Assembly: GCF_007830315.1 (NCBI RefSeq)
Contig: NZ_VLKJ01000013.1
Coordinates: 1 to 64,000, forward strand
Direction: 5' to 3'
Length of the DNA stretch: 64,000 bases
DNA from: Novosphingobium taihuense
GTDB taxonomy: Bacteria > Pseudomonadota > Alphaproteobacteria > Sphingomonadales > Sphingomonadaceae
Shown here: positions 16,579 to 24,753 of the stretch, in pieces
Numbering within the stretch: the stretch's first letter is position 1
Layout of the letters: each line of letters opens with the position of its first letter
Notes under the pieces: model-generated
Databases searched by the model: none
The model's input: only the letters and a program-made list of their open reading frames with translations
Told to the model about the DNA's origin: nothing
Position numbers and translations under genes: made by a program

Positions 16579-18138
16579 ATGAGCATCCAGCCTTCAGAAT
16601 CGATCCTGATCGTCGACTTCGGCAGCCAGGTAACGCAGCTAATCGCCCGCCGCGTGCGCGAAGCCGGGGTCTATTCCGAGATCGCGCCGTTCACCCAGGC
16701 CGAAGCCGCGTTCCACCGGATGAAGCCCAAGGGCATCATCCTCTCCGGATCGCCCGCGAGCGTGCCCGCAGACGGCAGCCCCCGCGCCCCGCAAGTGCTG
16801 TTCGACAGCGGGCTGCCGATCCTTGGGATCTGCTACGGCCAGCAGGTGATGAGCCACCAGCTTGGCGGCAAGGTGGAGCCCGGCGATTCGGGCGAGTTCG
16901 GCCGGGCCTTCCTGACCGTTACCGAACCTTGCGTGCTGTTCGATGGCCTGTGGAAAGAGGGCGAGCGCCATCAGGTGTGGATGAGCCATGGTGACAAGGT
17001 CACGCAGTTCGCACCCGGCTTCCGGATCGTCGCGGTTTCCGATGGCGCGCCGTTTGCCGTCATCGCGAACGACGAGAAGAAGTACTACGGCACCCAGTTC
17101 CACCCAGAAGTGGTCCACACGCCCGATGGCGGCAAGCTGATCGCCAACTTCGTGCGCCACGTCTGCGGCTGCAGCGGTGACTGGAGCATGGCCGAGTTCC
17201 GCCGCACCAAGATTGCCGAGATCCGCGAGCAGGTGGGCAGCAGCCGCGTGATCTGCGGCCTTTCGGGCGGCGTCGATTCGGCGGTGGCCGCAGTGCTGAT
17301 CCACGAAGCCATCGGTGACCAGCTGACCTGCGTCTTCGTCGACCATGGCCTGATGCGCATGGGCGAGGCCGAGCAGGTCGTCTCGCTCTTCCGCAACCAC
17401 TACAATATCCCGCTGGTCCACAAGGACGTCTCGGCGCTGTTCCTCGGCGGGCTTGCCGGGGTCACCGATCCCGAAGCCAAGCGCAAGTTCATCGGCAAGA
17501 CCTTCATCGACGTGTTCGAGGCCGAGGCCAAGCAGGTTGGCGGCGCGGACTTCCTAGCGCAGGGCACGCTCTACCCCGACGTGATCGAATCGGTCAGCTT
17601 CACCGGCGGGCCTTCGGTCACGATCAAGAGCCACCACAACGTCGGCGGTCTCCCTGAGCGCATGAACATGAAGCTGGTCGAACCGCTGCGCGAGCTGTTC
17701 AAGGACGAAGTGCGCGCGCTGGGCCGTGAACTGGGCCTGCCCGACATCTTCGTCGGCCGCCACCCCTTCCCCGGACCCGGCCTTGCCATCCGCATCCCCG
17801 GCGAAGTCACACGCGAACGCTGCGACGTGCTGCGCAAGGCCGATGCGATCTACCTCGAGGAAATCCGCAACGCCGGGCTCTACGATGCGATCTGGCAGGC
17901 CTTTGCCGTGCTGCTCCCGGTCAAGACCGTGGGCGTGATGGGCGACGGGCGCACGTACGACAACGTCTGCGCCCTGCGCGCCGTCACCAGCACCGATGGC
18001 ATGACCGCCGACATCTATCCGTTCGATGCCGGCTTTCTCAGCCGCGTGGCGACGCGCATCGTCAACGAGGTCAAGGGCATCAACCGCGTGGTCTATGACT
18101 ACACCAGCAAGCCCCCGGGCACGATCGAATGGGAGTAA
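16579..18138 (+). CDS. guaA: GMP synthase (glutamine-hydrolysing)
   Basis: A 519-residue enzyme that converts XMP to GMP. The class I amidotransferase domain (about residues 8-200) carries the nucleophile Cys in GICYGQQ (about 86-92) and the His-Glu pair in TQFHPEVVH. The ATP-pyrophosphatase domain follows with its SGGVDSAV P-loop (about 228-235), and the C-terminal dimerisation domain ends in PPGTIEWE as in all GuaA proteins. I set the start at 16579 (MSIQPSESILIVDFGSQ). A GNAT gene overlaps its end by 10 bases. Confidence 0.97.
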   Translation: MSIQPSESILIVDFGSQVTQLIARRVREAGVYSEIAPFTQAEAAFHRMKPKGIILSGSPASVPADGSPRAPQVLFDSGLPILGICYGQQVMSHQLGGKVEPGDSGEFGRAFLTVTEPCVLFDGLWKEGERHQVWMSHGDKVTQFAPGFRIVAVSDGAPFAVIANDEKKYYGTQFHPEVVHTPDGGKLIANFVRHVCGCSGDWSMAEFRRTKIAEIREQVGSSRVICGLSGGVDSAVAAVLIHEAIGDQLTCVFVDHGLMRMGEAEQVVSLFRNHYNIPLVHKDVSALFLGGLAGVTDPEAKRKFIGKTFIDVFEAEAKQVGGADFLAQGTLYPDVIESVSFTGGPSVTIKSHHNVGGLPERMNMKLVEPLRELFKDEVRALGRELGLPDIFVGRHPFPGPGLAIRIPGEVTRERCDVLRKADAIYLEEIRNAGLYDAIWQAFAVLLPVKTVGVMGDGRTYDNVCALRAVTSTDGMTADIYPFDAGFLSRVATRIVNEVKGINRVVYDYTSKPPGTIEWE

Positions 18139-18551
18139 GCATCCGCGCAGCCACCGCGGCCGACCGTGAAGCGACGGTCGGCCTCTGGGAAGCTGCCGGA
18201 CTGACGCGCCCGTGGAACGATCCGCGCGCCGATTTCGACCTCGCGCTCGCAACGCTGACCTCGACGGTGCTGCTGGCGGACGATGACGATGCGCTGATAG
18301 GCAGCGTGATGGTCGGCCTCGACGGGCATCGCGGCTGGGTCTATTACCTCGCCACCGCACCCGACCGCCGCGGGCAAGGCGTCGGCCGCACGCTGATGAG
18401 TGCCGCCGAGGACTGGCTCAAGACGCTCGGCAGCCCCAAGATCCAGCTGATGGTGCGCGGCGACAACGCCATGGCGCGCGGGTTCTATGCCGCGCTGGGA
18501 TATGAATTGCAGGAAGTGGTGACCTTGGGCAAGCGGTTACAGGCAACTTGA
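18129..18551 (+). CDS. GNAT family acetyltransferase (YpeA-like)
   Basis: A 140-residue single-domain acetyltransferase. The acetyl-CoA pyrophosphate-binding motif is DRRGQGVGRTLM (about residues 79-90), with LATAP before it and MVRGDNAMARGFYAALGY near the end. The general arrangement matches YpeA/RimI-like proteins. Its start overlaps the guaA stop by 10 bases, so it is co-translated with guaA; a functional link to purine synthesis is not implied. The acceptor substrate is unknown. Confidence 0.88.
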   Translation: MGVSIRAATAADREATVGLWEAAGLTRPWNDPRADFDLALATLTSTVLLADDDDALIGSVMVGLDGHRGWVYYLATAPDRRGQGVGRTLMSAAEDWLKTLGSPKIQLMVRGDNAMARGFYAALGYELQEVVTLGKRLQAT

Positions 18552-18582
18552 CCAAGCCCCTTGGCCAAGGCATCCTTGCGCC

Positions 18583-18873
18583 ATGACCATCCATGTCAAC
18601 ATCGGCGAAGCCAAGACCCGCCTGTCCGAACTCCTTGCTGCTGCGGCGCGGGGCGAAGAGGTGGTCTTGAACAAGGCCGGCGTCCCTTTTGCGACACTGG
18701 TACCGACGCCTGAAGCGCTGGCCATCGCCCGCGAAGCCCGTGTGGCAAAGAGGCAGGCCGCGTTCGGTTGCCTTGCCGAGAAGTACAAGGACCAGCCCCG
18801 CACAGCGTTCGACATACCGCCTGCGATGACCGACGCGGACTACGAGGAACGGGCCGGGCGCAAGTTCGGCTGA
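18583..18873 (+). CDS. Phd/YefM-type antitoxin
   Basis: A 96-residue antitoxin with the Phd/YefM N-terminal fold: the start HVNIGEAKTRLSELL is the classic first helix, followed by GEEVVLNKAGVPFATLVP. This part should dimerise and bind the operon's own promoter; the C-terminal half (about 60-96) should wrap the toxin. It lies 21 bases upstream of the PIN-domain gene. Confidence 0.9.
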   Translation: MTIHVNIGEAKTRLSELLAAAARGEEVVLNKAGVPFATLVPTPEALAIAREARVAKRQAAFGCLAEKYKDQPRTAFDIPPAMTDADYEERAGRKFG

Positions 18874-18894
18874 TCAGCAATGACGCACTGTGCC

Positions 18895-19266
18895 ATGAAG
18901 CTGCTTATCGACACGCACATCCTCGTGTGGATCGTGCTTGACGATCCAAGGCTGAGCGCAGCCCAACGCGCAGTGCTGTCGGATCCTGACAACGACATCA
19001 TCCTCAGCGCAGCCAATGCCTACGAACTCGCGCATCTTCAGCAACTCAGGCGCATTCCGCTTGAGGAGCCGATCGACAAGCTTCAGGAACTGGTCGGTTT
19101 TGAGCTGGAGGATCTCCCCGCACTTGTCTGGTCGAAAGTCGTCGATCTGCCCGACATCCACCGCGATCCGCTTGACCGACTGTTGGTGGCCCATGCGTTG
19201 GTAACGGGAATGACGCTCGTCTCGGCAGATGAATGCATTCGCCGCTACCCGGTGACGGTCGTCTAA
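18895..19266 (+). CDS. VapC-type PIN-domain toxin
   Basis: A 123-residue PIN-domain ribonuclease. Acidic metal ligands are visible: the first Asp in LLIDTHILVW (residue 6), a Glu in NAYELAHL, and an Asp in HRDPLDRLLVAHAL. DTHxxxW is typical of the VapC subgroup paired with Phd-type antitoxins. I choose the ATG at 18895 for the family's short N-terminus; 18880 is the alternative. When freed from the antitoxin it should cleave tRNA or other RNA. No sign of recent transfer in base composition is obvious. Confidence 0.87.
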   Translation: MKLLIDTHILVWIVLDDPRLSAAQRAVLSDPDNDIILSAANAYELAHLQQLRRIPLEEPIDKLQELVGFELEDLPALVWSKVVDLPDIHRDPLDRLLVAHALVTGMTLVSADECIRRYPVTVV

Positions 19267-19270
19267 AGTT

Positions 19271-19762
19271 CTAGATCGCCACGAACTTCCCCGCCGCGCG
19301 GTCCTTGCGGACTTTCAGCCCGTCGAACACCTGCCCGCTCATCGCGATCCACACGCCGGGGGCGGCGACCTGCGCGGTGGCGAAGGCCATGCCGAGGTTA
19401 AACGGGGCGTCGGTCTCGGCAAAGCGGGCGGGGGACAGCGCGCCGGTCAGCACGATGGTCTTGCCCGCAATTGCGCTGAGTACCTTGGCAGTTTCGGTCA
19501 TCGTATCGGTGCCGTGGGTGATCACGACATGCCTTTCCGGTGCTTCGCGCACGGCAGCGGCGATCAGGTCACGGTCGGCGTCCGTGAGTTCGAGGCTGTC
19601 CTTGCGCATCAGTTCCATGACGCGGAACGGCAGGGCGACGCGGGCCTGCTCGATCAGAGCAGGGATGCCGCTCTCGACGATCTGGTACTCGCTGAGCGCG
19701 TCGAAATAGGCCTTGTCGATGGTGCCGCCAGTGGTCAGCACGAGGATCGGTTCTTGCTTCAT
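19271..19762 (-). CDS. Asparaginase-domain protein (N-terminal domain only)
   Basis: A 163-residue protein that matches only the N-terminal catalytic domain of L-asparaginases. The first catalytic Thr lies in LTTGGTIDK (residues 8-16) and the second in the HGTDTM motif (about 83-88). Full-length enzymes are about 330 residues with a C-terminal domain completing the active site, so this one is half size. No frame disruption is seen; the stop is clean. Short asparaginase-domain proteins exist as a separate conserved group in alphaproteobacteria (recalled), so truncation is not certain. Activity is uncertain. Confidence 0.8.
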   Translation of the reverse strand: MKQEPILVLTTGGTIDKAYFDALSEYQIVESGIPALIEQARVALPFRVMELMRKDSLELTDADRDLIAAAVREAPERHVVITHGTDTMTETAKVLSAIAGKTIVLTGALSPARFAETDAPFNLGMAFATAQVAAPGVWIAMSGQVFDGLKVRKDRAAGKFVAI

Positions 19763-19808
19763 GGCCAGAGCCTTAGCTGACTGAACCCACTGCGGCCAGA
19801 GGCAGGAC

Positions 19809-20576
19809 CTAGTGACCGGGAGGTGGCGGCGGCGGGGGAGCGGAGCCGGTAGTCTGGCTTGGCAGCGACTGTCCGCCCGGAAGCGTTCCACCGCCCGGAG
19901 CACCGCCGCTGAAGGCCCAGCCCTGCTGCGGCGCTGGCGGGCCCATCAGCCCGCGCGGGTTGGGTCGCGGCGAAGGATCGGATGACGGTCCGGCCGATTC
20001 GCGCGGTGCTGGTGGCACGGTTGCGGCCAACTGCGGTTCAGGCGCGGAAGTTGGGGCTGCGAGAGGTGCGGGTTCGGACGGAGAAGTGAGCACCGATGCC
20101 GCCTTGGCAGGCGCCTGGGAATGCGCTGCAGGAGCCGATGCCAACCGGGTCTCGGGCGCGGCAGCAGGCGCGGCCTGGATCGGTGCGGGCGCGTTCTCGC
20201 GCTGGGCCATCATCGGTGCGGGAGCCGACGTCGGCCCGACCTGCTGGCCGGATTGGCCGATCAGCACCACGGCGGCAATTGTGGCAGCGATGGCGGCAAA
20301 GCCTCCCGCCAGAAGACCACGGCGAGCCTTCACCGGCTGTTGGTCTGCGACGGCTTCAGCGCGAGCCGTATGGAACGGAATGACCTTAGCCGAGACGCGC
20401 GGCGCTTCCTCGTGCGACTCCACCGATCCATCTGCGGGAAGCTGCGGAAGCGCAGTCGCCTGCGCCACGATCCGCGCCGTCAGGCCCGGCGGCAAAGCCG
20501 GACGGGGCGCACGGGCCAATGCCGCATCAAGTGCCGCTTCGGCCTGCGCGGGTGAGGCAGGAACCTTGCGCGCCAT
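19809..20576 (-). CDS. Anti-sigma factor, membrane-anchored, Pro/Ala-rich
   Basis: A 255-residue protein with a cytoplasmic N-terminal part (about residues 1-85), one transmembrane helix (about 86-106, GFAAIAATIAAVVLI) and a long low-complexity Ala/Pro/Ser-rich periplasmic tail ending in GSAPPPPPPPGH. I infer the anti-sigma role from position: its ATG overlaps the stop of the ECF sigma gene by one base (TGATG), the usual coupling of sigma and anti-sigma genes. The sequence has no clear zinc-binding HxxxCxxC motif. Confidence 0.7.
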   Translation of the reverse strand: MARKVPASPAQAEAALDAALARAPRPALPPGLTARIVAQATALPQLPADGSVESHEEAPRVSAKVIPFHTARAEAVADQQPVKARRGLLAGGFAAIAATIAAVVLIGQSGQQVGPTSAPAPMMAQRENAPAPIQAAPAAAPETRLASAPAAHSQAPAKAASVLTSPSEPAPLAAPTSAPEPQLAATVPPAPRESAGPSSDPSPRPNPRGLMGPPAPQQGWAFSGGAPGGGTLPGGQSLPSQTTGSAPPPPPPPGH

Positions 20577-21247
20577 CAGCCCTGCGCCTCGAGATCGGCG
20601 CACGAGACATCGCGCGCCTCTAGCAACGTACGCATCTGTCGGCGCGCCCTGAACAACAGCGATTCCATGGCCTTGATATTGAGATCAAGCACCTGTGCTG
20701 CAAGGGCGTTCGAAAATCCTTCGTAATAACAGAGCACTAAAGCAGCGCGATAGCGTTCGGGCAGGTCCGCCAACGCAGCCGCCACGGCTTCGGAGGCCTG
20801 ATCGGCCTCGATTCGCCGGTCCGCAAGAGGAGCCTCGTCTGCGGTATCGGGCACGGTTTCGACCGTGACCACGCGGAAGCGACGCTTGCGATCGAAGCAC
20901 AGGTTCATCGTCACGCGGTGCAGCCAGCCGACGAGGCCTGCTCCGCTCGGGCTCCAGCGCGGCGCGTTCTGCCACAGCCGCGCAAAGCAGTCCTGCACGA
21001 CGTCCTCGGCCTCTGCCGTGTCGGACAGCATGCGCATCGCCACCCGATAGAGCGCGGGCGAATGGCGATCGACAAGCATGGTGAAGGCCTCGACCGACCC
21101 GTGCGCAACCTCGCGCATCAGCGCCGCATCGTCGAGCGCCTCGCGATGGATCGGGTCTGTTGCCGCGACCAGGCTGTCATCAGCCTGGACCGCTTCCGGA
21201 CGCACGTCGCCGTAGAACGTCACGATTACCTGCCGTTTTCGCACCAT
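20576..21247 (-). CDS. ECF-type RNA polymerase sigma factor
   Basis: About 223 residues. Region 2 is clear: LMREVAHGSVEAFTMLVDRH, then MRMLSDTAEAEDVVQDCFARLW, the -10 recognition and core-binding helices. Region 4 follows: ALADLPERYRAALVLCYYEG, FSNALAAQVLDLNIKAMESL and LFRARRQMR. An upstream ATG at 21340 is possible, but that extension overlaps a perfect GAAAGATCTTTC palindrome at 21327-21338, so I prefer 21247. It is divergent from the large autotransporter gene, a possible target. The signal is presumably envelope stress sensed through the membrane-bound partner. Confidence 0.88.
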   Translation of the reverse strand: MVRKRQVIVTFYGDVRPEAVQADDSLVAATDPIHREALDDAALMREVAHGSVEAFTMLVDRHSPALYRVAMRMLSDTAEAEDVVQDCFARLWQNAPRWSPSGAGLVGWLHRVTMNLCFDRKRRFRVVTVETVPDTADEAPLADRRIEADQASEAVAAALADLPERYRAALVLCYYEGFSNALAAQVLDLNIKAMESLLFRARRQMRTLLEARDVSCADLEAQG

Positions 21248-21532
21248 TGCCTCTGCGCACGGGCTGCGCAGGGAACAGCCCTGACTGCCGGTTCCCGGGT
21301 GAACGCCAGATTTACGGCCCCAGGGAGAAAGATCTTTCATCAGTTTTTCACGCGAGACGCGAAGGGTTGCGCCGAGATCCCCGTTAGGTGCTGCGGAGGC
21401 AACCGGCTGTCATGGCCACGAGTCCTCCGACCTGTCGATCGGACAGCGGGGCTCCCCCCCGTCGTCCGCTCACTGGGCCCGCGTCGACCGCACCCCGGCG
21501 CGGGCCTCCTTTACCGAATTCATGAGGGGTTT
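21248..21532. promoter_or_regulatory. Divergent control region, ECF sigma / autotransporter
   Basis: A 285-base region with the palindrome GAAAGATCTTTC at 21327-21338 and GAGGGG before the autotransporter ATG. No sigma-70 box is convincing; an ECF-dependent promoter is possible but its consensus is unknown for this sigma. Confidence 0.35.
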
Positions 21533-24500
21533 ATGGACCGTCTTCGCAGCACCACCATTCTGTCGACGCTGACCGGAGCGTCCATCGCTCTGGCCATGCT
21601 GGCCCCTGAGGCCGCGCTTGCCGACACCACCGTCAGCACCAGCACGACCACGCCGCTCAAGACCTCGACCGCAGGGAACGTGACCGTCGCCAGTGGCGGC
21701 ACGATCACGCTGGCCACAGGTGGCACCGCCGTCACTGTCGATTCCAACAACACCGCCACGGTCGCTTCGGGCGGCACGATCACCAACACCGGCGGCAAGG
21801 ACAACGACGCTGGCATCGTGATCCAGGCGGGGTCCAACAGCACCGTCACCAACGGCGGCACCATCACCGTGACCGAGAGCTTCAACGGCCCGGATACCGA
21901 CAACAACGGGGTGACCGACGGTCCGATCGCTTCGGCCAGCAACCGCTACGGCATTCTCGTAGGCGCTGGTGCGACCACGACCGCGACGATCAAGAACACC
22001 GGCACGATCAATGTGGAAGGACTCAATTCGGGCGGCATGGTCGCCAAGTCCAACCTTACCGGCAGCGTCTCGAACACCGGCACGATCAAGGTCATCGGCG
22101 ACAACAGTGTCGGCATCGGCACCAAGGGCGTTTCAGGCAACGTGACGGTGGAAGGCACCGTCGCGGTTGTCGGTGCCGGAGCGCAGGGACTCGTGGTTGG
22201 CGGCGACGTCGGCGGCGCGGTCCGCATCCAGGGCGCGATCTCGCAAAGTTCGAGCTACACCAACGATGCAGGCAATTCGAAGACACTCTCGCGCACCGAC
22301 CTGCGCACCGGCAAGGCCGCGGTGGAGATCGGCGGAAGCGTTGCGGGCGGCATCCTGCTCGATGCAGCCCCCTACGACCTCGACAGCACCAAGACCGACG
22401 AGGACAACGACGGCGTCGCCGACGCCTCGGAAGTGACTGGTTCGATCACCTCGGTCGGCAACAGCCCTGCGCTGCTCGTGGGTGCGGCGAACGACATCGT
22501 GATCGGCAAGGTCAAGGGGCGCGACGGAGAGTTCTCGCTGGCGCTGGACGGCAACGTCTCGGCCAGTTCGGTCTACAGCAACACAGATGCCTATGCCGTC
22601 GTGATAGGTGGCAAGGGCGGCGCGGTGTCGATGGCCAACGGCATCGGCGTTTCTGGCACGATCACCGCAACCAGCGTCGACCAGAAGGCCGTCGGCATCC
22701 TGATCAATGAGGGCTCGACCGTGCCCAGCCTGTCGAACAGCGGGACGATCAAGGCGGTCCTGTCCTCGCCCGGCGAAGGCGCGGCCTACGCCATCCAGGA
22801 CAAGTCCGGCACGCTGACCACGCTCAACAACACCGGGTTCATCGCGGTGACCGGTTCGAGCGGCGACGACCTGCGGGCGATCGATCTGACTGCCAACACC
22901 AGTGGCGTGACGATCAAGCAGTACCTCAACGCCATCGACAAGAAGGCGCAGGACGCGGAGAAGGCTGCGAGCGGGTATAATCCCGCCAATCCGACGATCT
23001 ACACCTCGATCACCGGCAATATCCACACCGGCAGCGGCAACGACGTGCTCGATGTCGCCTCGGGGCGGATCATCGGCAACAGCTTCCTGGGCGCGGGCAA
23101 CGATTCGGTCCTGCTTTCGGGTGACAGCGGCTACATCGGCAACATCGACTTCGGCAGCGGCACCGCGACCATGGCGATGAGCGACAGCGCTTTCTTCGTC
23201 GGCAAGCTTGATCTGGCCGGGAACGCAGGCACGCTTACGCTCGGCGGTACGTCGATCTTCGCAGGCACGCTTGCCAATGCCGGCCAATTGGACGTCACGG
23301 TCAATGGTGGCAAGTTCGGCGCAAGCAGCGCGACGACGCTCTCGTTCGACAGCCTGACGGTCAACTCGGGCGGCGCGCTCAACGTCTATATCGACGGCAC
23401 CACCGGAACTGCCTCGAAGATCAGCGTCAATACCGCGACATTCGCCAGCGGATCGAAGGTCACGGCAACGATCTCCTCGCTCGACAAGGCGGTGGGCAAC
23501 TACACGATCCTGACTGCCGGAACACTGACCGGATCGCCGGTGTTCGATTCCACCAACACCAAGCTGCCGGTGCTGTTCAACGGCGCAATCAGCCGGGTGG
23601 GCGAAACGCTGGTGCTGGCCGTCACCCGCAAGACCGCTGCGCAACTCGGACTCGGCGCACCGCTTACCGCCGCCTATGACGCGATCTACGCGCAAGGCAC
23701 CGAGTTCAGCAATCTTGGCGCGAGCTTCCTTCAGGTCGAAGACGCCGCGGCGCTCCAAGGCCAGTTCGAGCAGCTCCTGCCCGACTATGCCGGCGGCGTG
23801 TTCGATTTCGTCACCCGCTCGGGCCGCATCGGCTCGCGCCACCTGATGGACGACAGCTCGATCTTCGACATCAGCGAAGTGGGCGGCTGGCTGGAACCGA
23901 TCTACTTCCGCGGCACCAAGGACGCGACCGGCACCGCAGCGTTCAAGGTCAAGGGCTGGGGCCTTTCGGCAGGGCTCGAACGCGACATCGGCGCTGGCTA
24001 TGCGGGCCTGTCGTTCCTCTACACCAAGGGCGACATCACGACGTCGAACACCCAGAAGACCGATGCCAGCAACTACGAACTCGGCCTGTTCTGGCGGCTG
24101 GCGTCAGGTCCGCTCTATGCCTATGCCAAGGCATCGGTCGGACGCGTCTCGCTCGATTCCACGCGCCTGTTCACGGGCGAAGTCAATGGTGCAGCGCTGT
24201 CCTACAGCGCCAATGGCCGCTGGAAGGGCTGGACAGTGGGCGGCCAGGGCGGCGTGTCCTACAAGGCCAACCTCGGAGGCAATCTCTCGCTCAAGCCGAT
24301 GGCCAAGTTCGACTATTATCGCCTGAGCGAAAAGGGCTTTACCGAAAGCGGCGACGAGGAAATCGCGCTGACCGTGGCAAAGCGCACCTCGGACCTGCTC
24401 ACCGGCACCGGCAGCCTCACCGCTTCGTGGAGCGCGGGCGAAGTCAACCGCGACGAGCGCCCGCTGACACTGGAAGTCGAAGGTGGCTACCGCGCGCGTC

Positions 24501-24709
24501 TGGCCGGAACGCTGGGCGACACGGTTGCCAATTTTGCGGACGGCGACCAGTTCCGGCTGGTGGCCGACCGCATGAAGTCCGGCTGGACCGGCGAGGCGCG
24601 CGTGCTGCTGGGCGGGATGGACTACACCTGGCAGGTTGCCGGGGGTGCGGAACAGATCCAGGGCGGCGTCGACTATTCGATCCGCGCCTCGCTCAGCGTC
24701 GCGTTCTGA
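21533..24709 (+). CDS. Autotransporter (type Va) outer-membrane protein
   Basis: A 1058-residue protein secreted by the type V route. A signal peptide (cleavage near EAALAD, residue 30) precedes a long Thr/Ser/Gly-rich passenger (about 31-750) made of beta-helix rungs with repeated NTGTI, GGTIT and SNSGTI-like turns. A GSGNDVLDVASG turn near 500 resembles hemolysin-type rungs. The barrel domain spans about 760-1058, with strands GWLEPIYFRG through SIRASLSVAF, and ends in the C-terminal Phe. The start is set by GAGGGG at 21524-21529. The passenger function (adhesion, aggregation or enzyme) is not readable; no protease triad is seen. A perfect 13-bp hairpin follows its stop. Confidence 0.92.
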   Translation: MDRLRSTTILSTLTGASIALAMLAPEAALADTTVSTSTTTPLKTSTAGNVTVASGGTITLATGGTAVTVDSNNTATVASGGTITNTGGKDNDAGIVIQAGSNSTVTNGGTITVTESFNGPDTDNNGVTDGPIASASNRYGILVGAGATTTATIKNTGTINVEGLNSGGMVAKSNLTGSVSNTGTIKVIGDNSVGIGTKGVSGNVTVEGTVAVVGAGAQGLVVGGDVGGAVRIQGAISQSSSYTNDAGNSKTLSRTDLRTGKAAVEIGGSVAGGILLDAAPYDLDSTKTDEDNDGVADASEVTGSITSVGNSPALLVGAANDIVIGKVKGRDGEFSLALDGNVSASSVYSNTDAYAVVIGGKGGAVSMANGIGVSGTITATSVDQKAVGILINEGSTVPSLSNSGTIKAVLSSPGEGAAYAIQDKSGTLTTLNNTGFIAVTGSSGDDLRAIDLTANTSGVTIKQYLNAIDKKAQDAEKAASGYNPANPTIYTSITGNIHTGSGNDVLDVASGRIIGNSFLGAGNDSVLLSGDSGYIGNIDFGSGTATMAMSDSAFFVGKLDLAGNAGTLTLGGTSIFAGTLANAGQLDVTVNGGKFGASSATTLSFDSLTVNSGGALNVYIDGTTGTASKISVNTATFASGSKVTATISSLDKAVGNYTILTAGTLTGSPVFDSTNTKLPVLFNGAISRVGETLVLAVTRKTAAQLGLGAPLTAAYDAIYAQGTEFSNLGASFLQVEDAAALQGQFEQLLPDYAGGVFDFVTRSGRIGSRHLMDDSSIFDISEVGGWLEPIYFRGTKDATGTAAFKVKGWGLSAGLERDIGAGYAGLSFLYTKGDITTSNTQKTDASNYELGLFWRLASGPLYAYAKASVGRVSLDSTRLFTGEVNGAALSYSANGRWKGWTVGGQGGVSYKANLGGNLSLKPMAKFDYYRLSEKGFTESGDEEIALTVAKRTSDLLTGTGSLTASWSAGEVNRDERPLTLEVEGGYRARLAGTLGDTVANFADGDQFRLVADRMKSGWTGEARVLLGGMDYTWQVAGGAEQIQGGVDYSIRASLSVAF

Positions 24710-24718
24710 TCGGAATCT

Positions 24719-24747
24719 GTCGGGCGACGGTCTGACCGTCGCCCGAC
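24719..24747. terminator. Perfect 13-bp hairpin between convergent genes
   Basis: GTCGGGCGACGGT (24719-24731) and ACCGTCGCCCGAC (24735-24747) form a perfect stem with a 3-base loop. It lies between the convergent autotransporter and glycosidase stops and can act in both directions, though it has no T-run. Confidence 0.7.
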
Positions 24748-24753
24748 TGTCCG

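Noticed and set aside
18880..18894. Earlier start of the VapC-type toxin
   Set aside because: The family starts directly at MKLLIDTH-like sequence; the extra five residues have no supporting ribosome site.
22133..23842. A 569-codon minus-strand open frame in the autotransporter gene
   Set aside because: Composition and lack of any domain mark it as a shadow of the passenger coding sequence.
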